Assembly: GCA_033127725.1 (NCBI GenBank)
Contig: AP026798.1
Coordinates: 186,001-250,000, forward strand
Direction of reading: 5' to 3'
DNA from: Bombiscardovia nodaiensis
GTDB taxonomy: Bacteria > Actinomycetota > Actinomycetes > Actinomycetales > Bifidobacteriaceae
DNA: 64,000 nt
The position numbers were made by a program, and so were the translations under genes. The notes below the pieces were generated by a model, which saw nothing but the letters and a program-made list of their open reading frames with translations, was not told the origin of the DNA and made no database searches. Position 1 is the stretch's first letter, and each line of letters begins with the position of its first letter. This document shows, one piece after another, positions 40,061-48,309 of the stretch.

Positions 40061-41935
40061 TTAGCTGCGCATTTGTAAACTGCTCTCCAGCTGGGCGCGG
40101 TCGGGTAGGGAGGAGATAACCCCCTCTTGCATGAGGGAGAGTCCAGCTGCCCTGTTGGCAATGCGAATAGCCTCTTCCATGGTGCGCCCTTCCAAAAGGT
40201 ATGCCGCTAAGGCGCTGATAAACGCATCTCCGGCTCCCGTGTCGTCTATGGGTTTGACTGGTTCGGTGGGGAAGTCCTGCTTGAGATCGGTGGTGTACAG
40301 GGTGCAGCCTCGCTCGCCAGCGGTAACGATAACCGTATTAACGCCCGCGCGCAGCAGTCGGTGTGCTTTGTCGGCTTGAGAGCCGGGACCAGGGCACAGC
40401 TGGTCGAGTTCCGATTCGCTGGGAACGAGGATATCGCACTGGCGTAAGATACGAACCGGTAAATGAGAGCTGAAAAATGGTTTAATGATGGTGCGCGTGC
40501 CGTGTTTGCGGGCTAAGCGGCAGGCCTCTTCGACCGCTTCCATCGGTACAACCGTCTGGATTAAGCAGTAGGAAGCATGGTCAAAGAGTTGCTCTCCATT
40601 GCGCACGTCGTTGGCTGTCAGGGAGAGGTTGGCTCCCGCAATGCGTGAGGTCATTGATTTGCCTTCGCTGTCGACCAGAATGAAGACTTTTCCGGTGTCT
40701 TGCCCCTCTTTGCGCAGAATACCCGAGGTATTAATGCCCTCTTTGGCAAGGGAGCGGTAGACGTAGTCCGCAGCGCTGTCTGCGCCCACGCTTGCAATTA
40801 AGGAGACCTGCTGGCCGAGTTTGGCTACACCCACTGCCTGGTTGATGCCCTTGCCGCCCGGGATGGTAAAGGGTGCGTGTGAATCGACGATGTGCCCAGG
40901 CTTAGGCAGGCTAGCCACCGATATGTATGTGTCAATGTTGACGCTGCCGACCACCACAATCGTGCGTCTTTTGGCTCTGGGCGGACCGCTGATGGTGTGG
41001 TCGTTGTCGAGGTGAAAATCTTGCCCGAACGCTGCCGCAGGTTCGCCGCCGCCTTCTAGATTCGTGATGAGGCGCGCGCATAGGTAAGCGCCAAAATCAG
41101 CGCTGTGCATGGTGTAGGCCGAGATTTCCTGGGAGCCGGGGTAGTGCAAAGGCTCGCTAGTATCGTTGCGCAAGGTGAGAAGAGAGAAATCGTCGGGGAT
41201 GTGGTAGTGCAAGTGGAGCGTGTATTGCGCGAGTTCGAGCGCCAGCCGATAGTGCGATGAGACGATGCCAGTGATTTCGTGGGAGCTGATGTGTGTGATG
41301 AGTTCGTGGTCTGCAGCGCGATGAATGAGCCTGGAATCGTATTTGAGTCCGTGGTCAAAAAGGGCGCGCTTGTAGCCTTTGATGAAGCTGGTTGTGCGTC
41401 TCCCGTTTCCTACCAGGCAGGCGATATGCGTGTGTTCGCGGCGGATCAGTTCTTCGGTCAGGTAGTAGGAGGCTTGTTCATAGGGGAGCATGGCGTAGGG
41501 GTCATCGCCGATTGGGCCGATGGTTAGTTTGGGCACGGTCAGCCTTTTTTCGAGGCGTTTGAAGCTGCGACGGCTGACGGGCTCCCAAATAATTCCATCG
41601 ACTTTTTGGCTGAGAGCGGAGGCGAGATTGGCTTCTTCCTGGTTTTCGTGGCGGAAACTGTTGAAAATGAGGGTGCTGTATCCTCGCTTTTGCGCGGCTT
41701 GAATGATGCCGTCTACGGTGCTGTCTGCACCGATGCAGTCGTTGAGCAGCACGCCGATTCGCCAGGTGCTCTGGGTGCTGTCTACGGCTGCATACGGGCG
41801 GTAGTGGTACTGCTTGACAACTGCTAAAACGCGCTCCCTGGTGGCTTGGGCTATGCTCTCGTCCTTGTGGTTGACGATTTTTGAAACGGTAGAGGTGGAG
41901 ACGCCGGCTATTTCGGCGATTTCTCTGATATTCAT
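40061..41935 (-). CDS. LacI-family transcriptional regulator fused to a ribokinase (PfkB-family) domain
   Basis: A 624-residue two-part protein. Residues 1-48 are a LacI helix-turn-helix (IREIAEIAGVSTSTVSKIVN). Residues ~57-325 form a full periplasmic-binding-type effector domain. Residues ~327-620 are a ribokinase-like kinase with GSVNIDTYISV, GGKGINQAVGVAKLG and the catalytic DDTGAGDAF, so the kinase looks active. Ribokinase phosphorylates ribose released from nucleosides or imported; a fusion to a LacI repressor suggests sensing and metabolism of one sugar in one protein. It is divergent from a nucleoside-hydrolase homologue, and a perfect palindrome (42073-42085) between them is the obvious candidate operator. 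ATG at 41935; the frame is intact with no sign of a chance merger. Confidence 0.93.
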   Translation of the reverse strand: MNIREIAEIAGVSTSTVSKIVNHKDESIAQATRERVLAVVKQYHYRPYAAVDSTQSTWRIGVLLNDCIGADSTVDGIIQAAQKRGYSTLIFNSFRHENQEEANLASALSQKVDGIIWEPVSRRSFKRLEKRLTVPKLTIGPIGDDPYAMLPYEQASYYLTEELIRREHTHIACLVGNGRRTTSFIKGYKRALFDHGLKYDSRLIHRAADHELITHISSHEITGIVSSHYRLALELAQYTLHLHYHIPDDFSLLTLRNDTSEPLHYPGSQEISAYTMHSADFGAYLCARLITNLEGGGEPAAAFGQDFHLDNDHTISGPPRAKRRTIVVVGSVNIDTYISVASLPKPGHIVDSHAPFTIPGGKGINQAVGVAKLGQQVSLIASVGADSAADYVYRSLAKEGINTSGILRKEGQDTGKVFILVDSEGKSMTSRIAGANLSLTANDVRNGEQLFDHASYCLIQTVVPMEAVEEACRLARKHGTRTIIKPFFSSHLPVRILRQCDILVPSESELDQLCPGPGSQADKAHRLLRAGVNTVIVTAGERGCTLYTTDLKQDFPTEPVKPIDDTGAGDAFISALAAYLLEGRTMEEAIRIANRAAGLSLMQEGVISSLPDRAQLESSLQMRS

Positions 41936-42072
41936 GGGATGGTTGTCCTTTATCTGCGCCGGTCCCCTTTTCTATAGTAGCGTGGCACTGGCGATATTGG
42001 GGGTCCAAGTTTCGCAGAAAGTGGCGGAAAAACGCTCAGCGGTTCTGGCAGAGGGTATTTGCTGTTAGAAAA

Positions 42073-42109
42073 GTCAACAGTTGACAGTTCATAAAGGCTC
42101 TGCTAGCCT
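42073..42109 (+). promoter_or_regulatory. promoter with palindromic operator for the nucleoside-hydrolase homologue
   Basis: GTCAACAGTTGAC (42073-42085) is a perfect 13-bp palindrome. Its right half overlaps a consensus -35 TTGACA (42081-42086), with TAGCCT as -10 at 42104-42109 (17-bp spacer). Binding of a LacI-type dimer here would block RNA polymerase. Confidence 0.7.
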
Positions 42110-42198
42110 AACAGACAGAAAATAGTTTCCGAAATGTTTTCCTTCCTCTTACTTAAGAGTCCACACCCTCGCCTCAACTGGAAACCAGGAAGTGACAC

Positions 42199-43164
42199 AT
42201 GAATGCACGTCCTATCGTTATCGACACTGCCCCCGGGATTGACAATGCCATAGCCCTGGCCCTGCTGACCGCAGACCACAACTTGGACGTTAAACTCGTT
42301 GGCAGCGTGGCAGCAGGTCATGCTGAACTTACAGCAGCCCAATCGCTGATGAAAGTATTGACCTTTCTGCATCGGCGAACACTGGTGGCGCAAGGCTGCG
42401 TAAAGCCACTCGTACGTTCTCAGTACTTGGCCAACGGTGTCTGGCAGCCTGCCGACTGCGACCTTATCCCATGTCCGAACTCCTCTCTGAGTCATCTTGC
42501 GGGAAGCAACGCGGTGCTGGAGGAGCGTAGGGTTTTGCTGGAGAGCATACAACCCGTCACCCTCGTCACACTCGGTCCTTTAACTAATATTGCCTTGCTA
42601 CTGGCCACTTTCCCTGAGGTCAAGAGCCATATTGAGCAAATTATCATGATGGTAGGCTCAACTGAGCGTGGCAATGCCACCGTCTACGGCGAGTTCAACG
42701 CCGTGTGTGACCCCGAAGCGGCCGGAATCGTGTTTCGCTCCGGACTCCCGCTGGTGATGGCAGGCTTAGATATTGGGCGCCAAATCAGCTTGAATGAGCA
42801 AGACTTACGGCAGATGAAGTCGGCCGGGCGAGTCGGATCTATGATCAGCAGCCTGCTGGAACCCAGTAACGACAGGCCAGCGGGGACCATAGAACTCTGC
42901 GGCACTTCGGCGGCTATGTACCTGCTGGAACCGGGGCTGTTCACCACAAGGCGGGCGCGGGTGGATGTTGAGACGGAAGGCAGCCTAACCCTGGGCGCCA
43001 CAGTAGCTAACTTCAATTTAGCGAAGCCCAGCGGACACACCGCCAACAGTTCGAGTTCAGAACTGGAAGCCAATGTCACCGTCTGCGTGGATGTGGATGT
43101 GTGCGGCCTCAAAGCCAGCTTCCTCGACCGCGTTGCCCAAGCTGATGCGGCGGAGGCTCGCTGA
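42199..43164 (+). CDS. nucleoside hydrolase-like protein with degenerate active site
   Basis: A 321-residue member of the inosine-uridine nucleoside hydrolase fold family, which normally cleaves ribonucleosides to base and ribose. The fold markers remain: GPLTNIALLL, GEFNAVCDPEAA and LLEPGLF. The N-terminal calcium/catalytic motif, DxDPGxDD in the family, reads DTAPGIDN here, so Asp-10 and Asp-15 (crithidial numbering) are Ala 11 and Asn 16. The late His-Asp pair (241-242) is replaced by Cys 234-Gly 235. Loss of these residues argues against ordinary hydrolysis; a binding, scaffold or regulatory role with the divergent repressor-kinase is possible. The frame is intact and ATG at 42199 has AGGAAG 6 nt upstream. 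Confidence 0.85.
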   Translation: MNARPIVIDTAPGIDNAIALALLTADHNLDVKLVGSVAAGHAELTAAQSLMKVLTFLHRRTLVAQGCVKPLVRSQYLANGVWQPADCDLIPCPNSSLSHLAGSNAVLEERRVLLESIQPVTLVTLGPLTNIALLLATFPEVKSHIEQIIMMVGSTERGNATVYGEFNAVCDPEAAGIVFRSGLPLVMAGLDIGRQISLNEQDLRQMKSAGRVGSMISSLLEPSNDRPAGTIELCGTSAAMYLLEPGLFTTRRARVDVETEGSLTLGATVANFNLAKPSGHTANSSSSELEANVTVCVDVDVCGLKASFLDRVAQADAAEAR

Positions 43165-43433
43165 GCATACTCACCACCCACGCTGCAGGCCAGTGGCTGC
43201 GGCACGATGCTCTACAGCTAGTGCGGAGTAAGGCTCGCCCCTCATGAGTGGTCCGCGGATACGACGTGTAGCTGCGCGGTCGGACCCTATCAGCCGAGAA
43301 ATCTGTGCAATATCTCTATGAATTTTGAGCCTACAGCAACGACATGGAACATAGAATCACATGCAGAGAGGTTTTGTTCCCGAGAGCGCAAAAGTGGAAC
43401 TGCCGGGAAAACTGAGCGGCGATAAGGAGTGGC
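43165..43433. other. intergenic region before the mevalonate cluster
   Basis: I see no gene or clear consensus promoter in these 269 bases. AAGGAG at 43424-43429 is the ribosome site for mevalonate kinase. Confidence 0.4.
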
Positions 43434-44468
43434 ATGGCGTTTATGGCTGATAAGGGACTGCAAAAGACAGACGAAGCTACAGCGACTGGCGGGTCAGCGC
43501 ACCGGGCTGGGGCAGCGCAAAAAGGTCTGAACGAACCGCGCGAAGGGTATGGGCAGACTTGGGCCAAGACCATTTTGATTGGCGAGCATTCGGTGGTGTA
43601 CGGGCACCCGGCTTTGGCCCTGCCCTTGCACGAGCTCAAAATGCAGGCCTGGGCCGCGCCCGCCGCCCCTGATGAGACGCCCCGCCTTCACGCCCTGGAT
43701 TATGACGGCCCGCTCGAGCAGTCGGGAGAGCGTTTCGGCGGCTTGCGCAGGGCTGTGGAAGTGACGCTCAAGTTCCTGGGCCACAGCGGCCAGGGCTTCC
43801 ATATTCGCACCGTTTCCGACTTCCCAGCCGGTCGAGGCCTGGGGTCGTCCGCCGCCGCCTCCGGTGCCGTGGTCCGCGCCCTACTCGACGCCTACCAGGT
43901 GGACGCCAGCCAAGAGGACATTCTCAATTTGACCAACGAAGCCGAAAAAATAACGCACGGCCACCCCTCAGGCTTGGACGCTGCCACAACGGCGGGCGAG
44001 CAGCCAGTAGAGCTTTCGGCTGGCAACATGCGCTCGGTCCAGCCCCACGGTGCTGGCTACTTGGTCATAGCGGACACGGGCGTGGCCGGTTCCACCAAGG
44101 AAGCGGTGGAAGGCGTGCGCTCGCGCTTGCAGGCCGACCCCGATGGTGTGGGCCAGCTCTTGGACTCCCTGGGCCAGGAGGCGCAGGAGGCCATTGGAGA
44201 CTTGGAAGAAGGGCAGATGGAGCCCTTGGGCGAGCATATGAACCAGGCTCAGGACCTGCTCAACGCCTTGCAAATCGGCCATCCTCAGCTGGATCACTTG
44301 GTCGAGGCTGCGCGCTCCGAGGGAGCTTTGGGCGCTAAGCTGACCGGCGGCGGTTTGGGCGGCTGCATGTTGGCCCTGGCGGCCGACGAAGAGTCCGCAG
44401 ACCGCATTAGCCAGGCGCTCAAGGACAGCGGAGCCAAGCAAGTTTGGGCCCATCAGCTGGTGGCCTGA
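43434..44468 (+). CDS. mvk: mevalonate kinase
   Basis: A 344-residue GHMP kinase that phosphorylates mevalonate to mevalonate 5-phosphate, the first of four consecutive steps encoded here. IGEHSVVYGHPALALPL marks the N-terminal substrate region. The phosphate-binding GHMP motif PAGRGLGSSAAASG is at about 131-144, and the conserved catalytic region HPSGLDAATT and the C-terminal KLTGGGLGGCMLAL complete the fold. The first ~40 residues are an extra polar segment. ATG at 43434 is 4-5 nt after AAGGAG; an in-frame ATG three codons later is possible. mvaD follows after 121 bp. Confidence 0.95.
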   Translation: MAFMADKGLQKTDEATATGGSAHRAGAAQKGLNEPREGYGQTWAKTILIGEHSVVYGHPALALPLHELKMQAWAAPAAPDETPRLHALDYDGPLEQSGERFGGLRRAVEVTLKFLGHSGQGFHIRTVSDFPAGRGLGSSAAASGAVVRALLDAYQVDASQEDILNLTNEAEKITHGHPSGLDAATTAGEQPVELSAGNMRSVQPHGAGYLVIADTGVAGSTKEAVEGVRSRLQADPDGVGQLLDSLGQEAQEAIGDLEEGQMEPLGEHMNQAQDLLNALQIGHPQLDHLVEAARSEGALGAKLTGGGLGGCMLALAADEESADRISQALKDSGAKQVWAHQLVA

Positions 44469-44589
44469 GCTGGATTTGCGCCCACAGTTGAGCGGGCAAA
44501 TGAGCCTCAGGCTCCCGTAAGGTGGGGATACTGTCAGTTTTCAGTCGGAAGCAGTGAGGAAGGCTGGCGAAAACAGTACCCTATGAAGT

Positions 44590-45708
44590 ATGAACGTGAG
44601 AAGAGTGCGGCAGGTGTCGGGTATGAGCGAGAGCAGACGCGCGGGCGGTTCCTACGCCAGCACAGCGACCCTCGCTCCCACCCGTCGCCAGCAAGTAGAC
44701 CCTGAAGCCGTCGGAATTGTGGGCCAGGGGCAGGCTCAGGCGAACGCGAATATTGCCCTCATCAAATACTGGGGCAAGGCCGACGAAGACCTGATTATCC
44801 CTACTACTTCCAGCCTTTCGCTCACCCTGGATGGGCTCTCCACGCGCACGAGCGTGCAATTTTTGGACTTGAACGCCGGGCCAGACCGCCTGGCCATCGA
44901 CGACCAGCCGCAGGGGGGCAAGGCGCTGGGCCGAGTTTCGCGCTTTTTAGACCTGGTTCGGCGGCAGGCGGGCATTGACGCGCCAGCCCTGGTGAGCTCC
45001 TACAACACGGTGCCCTACGGTGCTGGGCTGGCCTCCTCCTCGTCGGCTTTCGCAGCGCTGGCAGGGGCAGCCTGCGTGGCAGCTGGCCTAGATTTGAGCC
45101 CGCGAGAGCTCTCCCGCCTGGCGCGCCGGGGTTCCGGGTCGGCCTGCCGGTCCATTTTCGGCGGACTCGCGCTCTGGCAGGCGGGACAAGACGACGCCTC
45201 CTCATACGCGCAGCCGGTGGACTCGCAGATGGACCTGGCCCTGATTGTGGTCCTCGTCTCAGGGCAAGAAAAACGCATTTCCAGCCGGGAAGCCATGCGC
45301 CGCACCATAAGCACGTCCCCCCTCTACCAGGCTTGGGTGGATCAGAGCCAGGCAGACCTGGAGCAGGCGCTCGCTGCCATCCGCGCCAACGACCTGCAAG
45401 CCCTAGGGCCAGTAGTGGAGGCGAACGCGCTCGGCATGCACGCGGCCATGCTCGCAGCCCGGCCCGCAGTCTCCTACTGGCTGCCAGACACCCTGCTCGC
45501 CTTCGATGCCGTGCGCCAGATTCGCGCAGACGGCCTGAGCGCTTGGGCCACCTTGGATGCAGGGCCCAACATCAAAGTCCTCACCTCCGGCCAGGAAGCC
45601 GCACGAGTGGCCGAAGAACTGCGCAGACGCCTGCCGGGAGTCAACATTCAAGTGCACAAACCCGGCCCAGGCCTGCAAATTATCGGCAGTGACGGCGGCG
45701 AACGATAG
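44590..45708 (+). CDS. mvaD: diphosphomevalonate decarboxylase
   Basis: A 372-residue GHMP-family enzyme that converts mevalonate 5-diphosphate to isopentenyl diphosphate with ATP. ANIALIKYWGK at ~53-63 is the family's signature N-terminal motif. PTTSSLSLTLD, the phosphate-binding LASSSSAFAALA and RRGSGSACRSIFGG are all conserved. It is about 40 residues longer than typical because of an N-terminal extension. The ATG at 44590 lacks a good ribosome site, but TACCCT ends 8 nt upstream, so a leaderless transcript or an internal start is possible. phosphomevalonate kinase follows 7 bp after the stop. Confidence 0.94.
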   Translation: MNVRRVRQVSGMSESRRAGGSYASTATLAPTRRQQVDPEAVGIVGQGQAQANANIALIKYWGKADEDLIIPTTSSLSLTLDGLSTRTSVQFLDLNAGPDRLAIDDQPQGGKALGRVSRFLDLVRRQAGIDAPALVSSYNTVPYGAGLASSSSAFAALAGAACVAAGLDLSPRELSRLARRGSGSACRSIFGGLALWQAGQDDASSYAQPVDSQMDLALIVVLVSGQEKRISSREAMRRTISTSPLYQAWVDQSQADLEQALAAIRANDLQALGPVVEANALGMHAAMLAARPAVSYWLPDTLLAFDAVRQIRADGLSAWATLDAGPNIKVLTSGQEAARVAEELRRRLPGVNIQVHKPGPGLQIIGSDGGER

Positions 45709-45715
45709 GTTGAAT

Positions 45716-47032
45716 ATGGATGCACAAGGCGCGACGAGCCAAGCACAGGCCGCAGGAAAGCTCTACCTGGCGGGCGAATACGCGGTCGTGGAATCCGGGC
45801 ACCCAGCCATTCTCGTGGCCGTAGACCGCATGTTGACCGCGCAGGTGAGCGAGCCAGCAGCCGCAGCAAGCGCTGCCGGGAAGGCGCTAGAGGAGCAAAC
45901 GGGCAGCATCCAGTCAGCCGGGCACAGCGAAGCTAGTACCCTCTGGCACCGGGAAAACGGCCTGCTGACAGCCGACAAGCCCAGCACCCAGCCCTCATAC
46001 GTGATGGCGGCGGCCACCACCGTGGAAGAGCTGGCTCTGGAGCGCGGAGTGGCGCTGCGGGCCTTTGACCTCAACATTTCCAGCCAGTTAGACGCGGGCT
46101 CAGGCAAAAAGTACGGCCTGGGATCTTCCGCAGCCGTCGCCGTGGCCACCGTGCGCGCCCTCCTGAGCTTTTATGGGCTAGAACTGGACCCCCTGCAGAC
46201 CTACAAACTCGCTTATCTGGCGACCGGTCGGGCGCAGAGCCTGGGCTCCGGCGGTGACCTGGCGGCCAGCCTCTTCGGCGGCTGCATTCGCTTCACCTCG
46301 CCAGACCGCGCCTGGGTCCGTCAGCAGCTCGGCCAAGCCCCGCTCTCCCAGCTGATTGAGCAGGCCTGGCCAGACCTGAGCATAGCCCGCATCGACGCTT
46401 TCGGATTGGGTTCACCCTTGCAACTGCTGGTTGGCTGGACCGGCAGCCCAGCGTCCACGCCCTCGCTCGTGGCATCCGTCAAGCAGGGGTCGGGCGACGG
46501 CAAGCGCGAAGCCTACGAGCGTTTTTTGGCTGCTTCCGACAGCTGCGTGGACGCGATCGCTGTGGCCTTGAGCTCTGGGGATATGCATGTCATTGGCGAT
46601 TTGGTAGCCCAAGCGCGAAGCCTTTTGCGCTCACTCTCGGCCCTGACTGACACGGACATCGAAACTCCGGCCCTGCGCACGCTAGTGGAGACGGCGCTGC
46701 TGCGGGGGGCTGCGGCCAAATCGTCCGGTGCGGGCGGGGGAGACTGCGGCATCGCCATCGTCGGCCAACCTGAGACTGACGTTCTGGCAGCGAGTGCAAC
46801 CGCCGGTGAGCGCACGGATAATGTGATGAACGGCAGCACGGTCGACGCTCAATCGGCATCCGGAGCTTCCCGCCAGGATGCGCCAATGGTACCCGGAGAC
46901 TCACGGACTCAGGCCCATGCCATTGCCACAGCTTGGGCCCGTGCCGGCATTGAGCCGCTCGACCTTCACGTCAGCCAGTCTCTCGCGCCCCTCGACAGGT
47001 GGAATCCAGCTTCCCAGGCCACAAAGGAGTAG
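45716..47032 (+). CDS. mvaK2: phosphomevalonate kinase
   Basis: A 438-residue GHMP kinase that makes mevalonate 5-diphosphate from the 5-phosphate. GKLYLAGEYAVVESGHPA near residue 15 and YGLGSSAAVAVATVRALL near 137 are typical of bacterial phosphomevalonate kinases, and KSSGAGGGDCGIAI is the C-terminal motif. An Ala/Ser/Thr-rich insertion of about 45 residues follows that motif. I chose ATG at 45716 (7 bp after mvaD); the frame runs further upstream but inside mvaD. fni begins 3 bp downstream, so these genes form one transcription unit. Confidence 0.94.
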   Translation: MDAQGATSQAQAAGKLYLAGEYAVVESGHPAILVAVDRMLTAQVSEPAAAASAAGKALEEQTGSIQSAGHSEASTLWHRENGLLTADKPSTQPSYVMAAATTVEELALERGVALRAFDLNISSQLDAGSGKKYGLGSSAAVAVATVRALLSFYGLELDPLQTYKLAYLATGRAQSLGSGGDLAASLFGGCIRFTSPDRAWVRQQLGQAPLSQLIEQAWPDLSIARIDAFGLGSPLQLLVGWTGSPASTPSLVASVKQGSGDGKREAYERFLAASDSCVDAIAVALSSGDMHVIGDLVAQARSLLRSLSALTDTDIETPALRTLVETALLRGAAAKSSGAGGGDCGIAIVGQPETDVLAASATAGERTDNVMNGSTVDAQSASGASRQDAPMVPGDSRTQAHAIATAWARAGIEPLDLHVSQSLAPLDRWNPASQATKE

Positions 47033-47035
47033 CTT

Positions 47036-48253
47036 ATGAGCACGCAGGATGAGACTCACCAGAGTTCGCAGGGCTTCCTGGGGTCCCAGAATTTTCAGAG
47101 TTCCCAGAATCTCCAAGACTTTCCGGACTCCCAGATTCAGCAGGGCCAGCTAGGAGACGTCCAGTTTGACCCGAGCCTGGACCAAAACCCCGATTCCCAG
47201 CGCAAAAACGACCATATCCGCCTGGCTCTGGCCCAGCAGCAGGCCCCCAAGCGCAACGCTTTCGACGACGTTCGCTTCCTCCACCACTCTTTGTGCGCGG
47301 TGGACCAGGCCAGCGTCTCCACCGCCACCCAGGTTTGCGGGCAAGACTGGCCCCTGCCCTTCTATATCAACGCCATGACCGGCGGCTCGGCCCAAGCTGG
47401 CAGCATCAACGCCCAGCTGGCGACGGCGGCAGCGCTCACCGGCCTGGCCATGGCCACCGGTTCCCAGCACGCGGCCCTACGCAGGCCCGAGCTAGAGCCT
47501 ACCTTCACCACCGTGCGCGACCACAATCCCAACGGCTTCGTCTTCGCCAACGTAGGCCCCACGGTCAGCCCGGAGCAGGCAGTCCGCGCAGTCAAGATGC
47601 TCGCCGCCTCCGCCCTGCAAATCCACATCAACCCCGTGCAAGAAGCCGTCATGACCGAAGGTGACCGCGACTACGGCTCCTGGCCCGAGCGCATACGAGC
47701 CATCGCCGCCGCCGTTCCAGTGCCCGTAGTGGTCAAAGAAGTCGGCTTCGGCTTGAGCCGCCCCACCATTGAGCTCCTGGCCACGCTAGGGGTCAATACG
47801 GTCGACATCTCCGGGCGGGGAGGCACGGACTTTGCGGTCATTGAAAACGAGCGCCGGGTCGACCGCGCTTACTGGTACATGGACAATTGGGGGCTCTCCA
47901 CGGTCTTGGCTCTGCTGGGAGCCAGCCAACCGCTGCCGGTTCAAGGTGTGGAGTTGCTGGCATCTGGCGGGGTGCGCAGCCCACTTGACGTGGTCAAAGC
48001 TCTGGCCTTGGGCGCTCAGGCAGTCGGCGTCTCCGGCCACTTCCTGGCCACGCTCACCGCTGGCGGTGTCGAAGGATTAGTTGACGAAATCAACGATTGG
48101 GCCCGGCAAGTGCGCGCCCTCATGTCGCTCCTGGGTGCCCGCACGGTTGCCGACCTGCGCCGAAGCGACCTCCTCGTCACCGGCTCAACGGCCGAAGAAG
48201 CCAACCTACTCGGCGTGGACCTGCCCTCCCTGGCCCATCGCTCCGCCAGCTAG
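47036..48253 (+). CDS. fni: isopentenyl-diphosphate delta-isomerase, type II
   Basis: A 405-residue FMN/NAD(P)H-dependent TIM-barrel isomerase interconverting IPP and DMAPP. RKNDHIRLAL opens the core (about 57), followed by NAMTGGS (FMN-binding), TGSQHAAL, QIHINPVQE, VKEVGFGLS, DISGRGGTDF and ASGGVRSPLDV, all diagnostic of type II. The first ~55 residues are a Gln/Ser/Phe-rich extension with repeated SSQ-x-L/F and DFPDSQ segments, not part of the known fold. ATG at 47036 follows AAGGAG. This is the last gene of the mevalonate cluster and is followed by a terminator. Confidence 0.95.
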   Translation: MSTQDETHQSSQGFLGSQNFQSSQNLQDFPDSQIQQGQLGDVQFDPSLDQNPDSQRKNDHIRLALAQQQAPKRNAFDDVRFLHHSLCAVDQASVSTATQVCGQDWPLPFYINAMTGGSAQAGSINAQLATAAALTGLAMATGSQHAALRRPELEPTFTTVRDHNPNGFVFANVGPTVSPEQAVRAVKMLAASALQIHINPVQEAVMTEGDRDYGSWPERIRAIAAAVPVPVVVKEVGFGLSRPTIELLATLGVNTVDISGRGGTDFAVIENERRVDRAYWYMDNWGLSTVLALLGASQPLPVQGVELLASGGVRSPLDVVKALALGAQAVGVSGHFLATLTAGGVEGLVDEINDWARQVRALMSLLGARTVADLRRSDLLVTGSTAEEANLLGVDLPSLAHRSAS

Positions 48254-48270
48254 GATTCTGAACTCAAGAG

Positions 48271-48309
48271 TAAAGGGCCAGCAGCTGAATCATCAACTGT
48301 TGGCCCTTA
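48271..48309 (+). terminator. terminator of the mevalonate operon
   Basis: TAAAGGGCCAGCAG (48271-48284) pairs with CTGTTGGCCCTTA (48297-48309), with one G-T pair and a 12-nt loop, 17 bp after the fni stop. Confidence 0.85.

Noticed and set aside
45557..45715. upstream extension of phosphomevalonate kinase
   Set aside because: It overlaps mvaD entirely and is not conserved-looking; ATG 45716 fits the family start.
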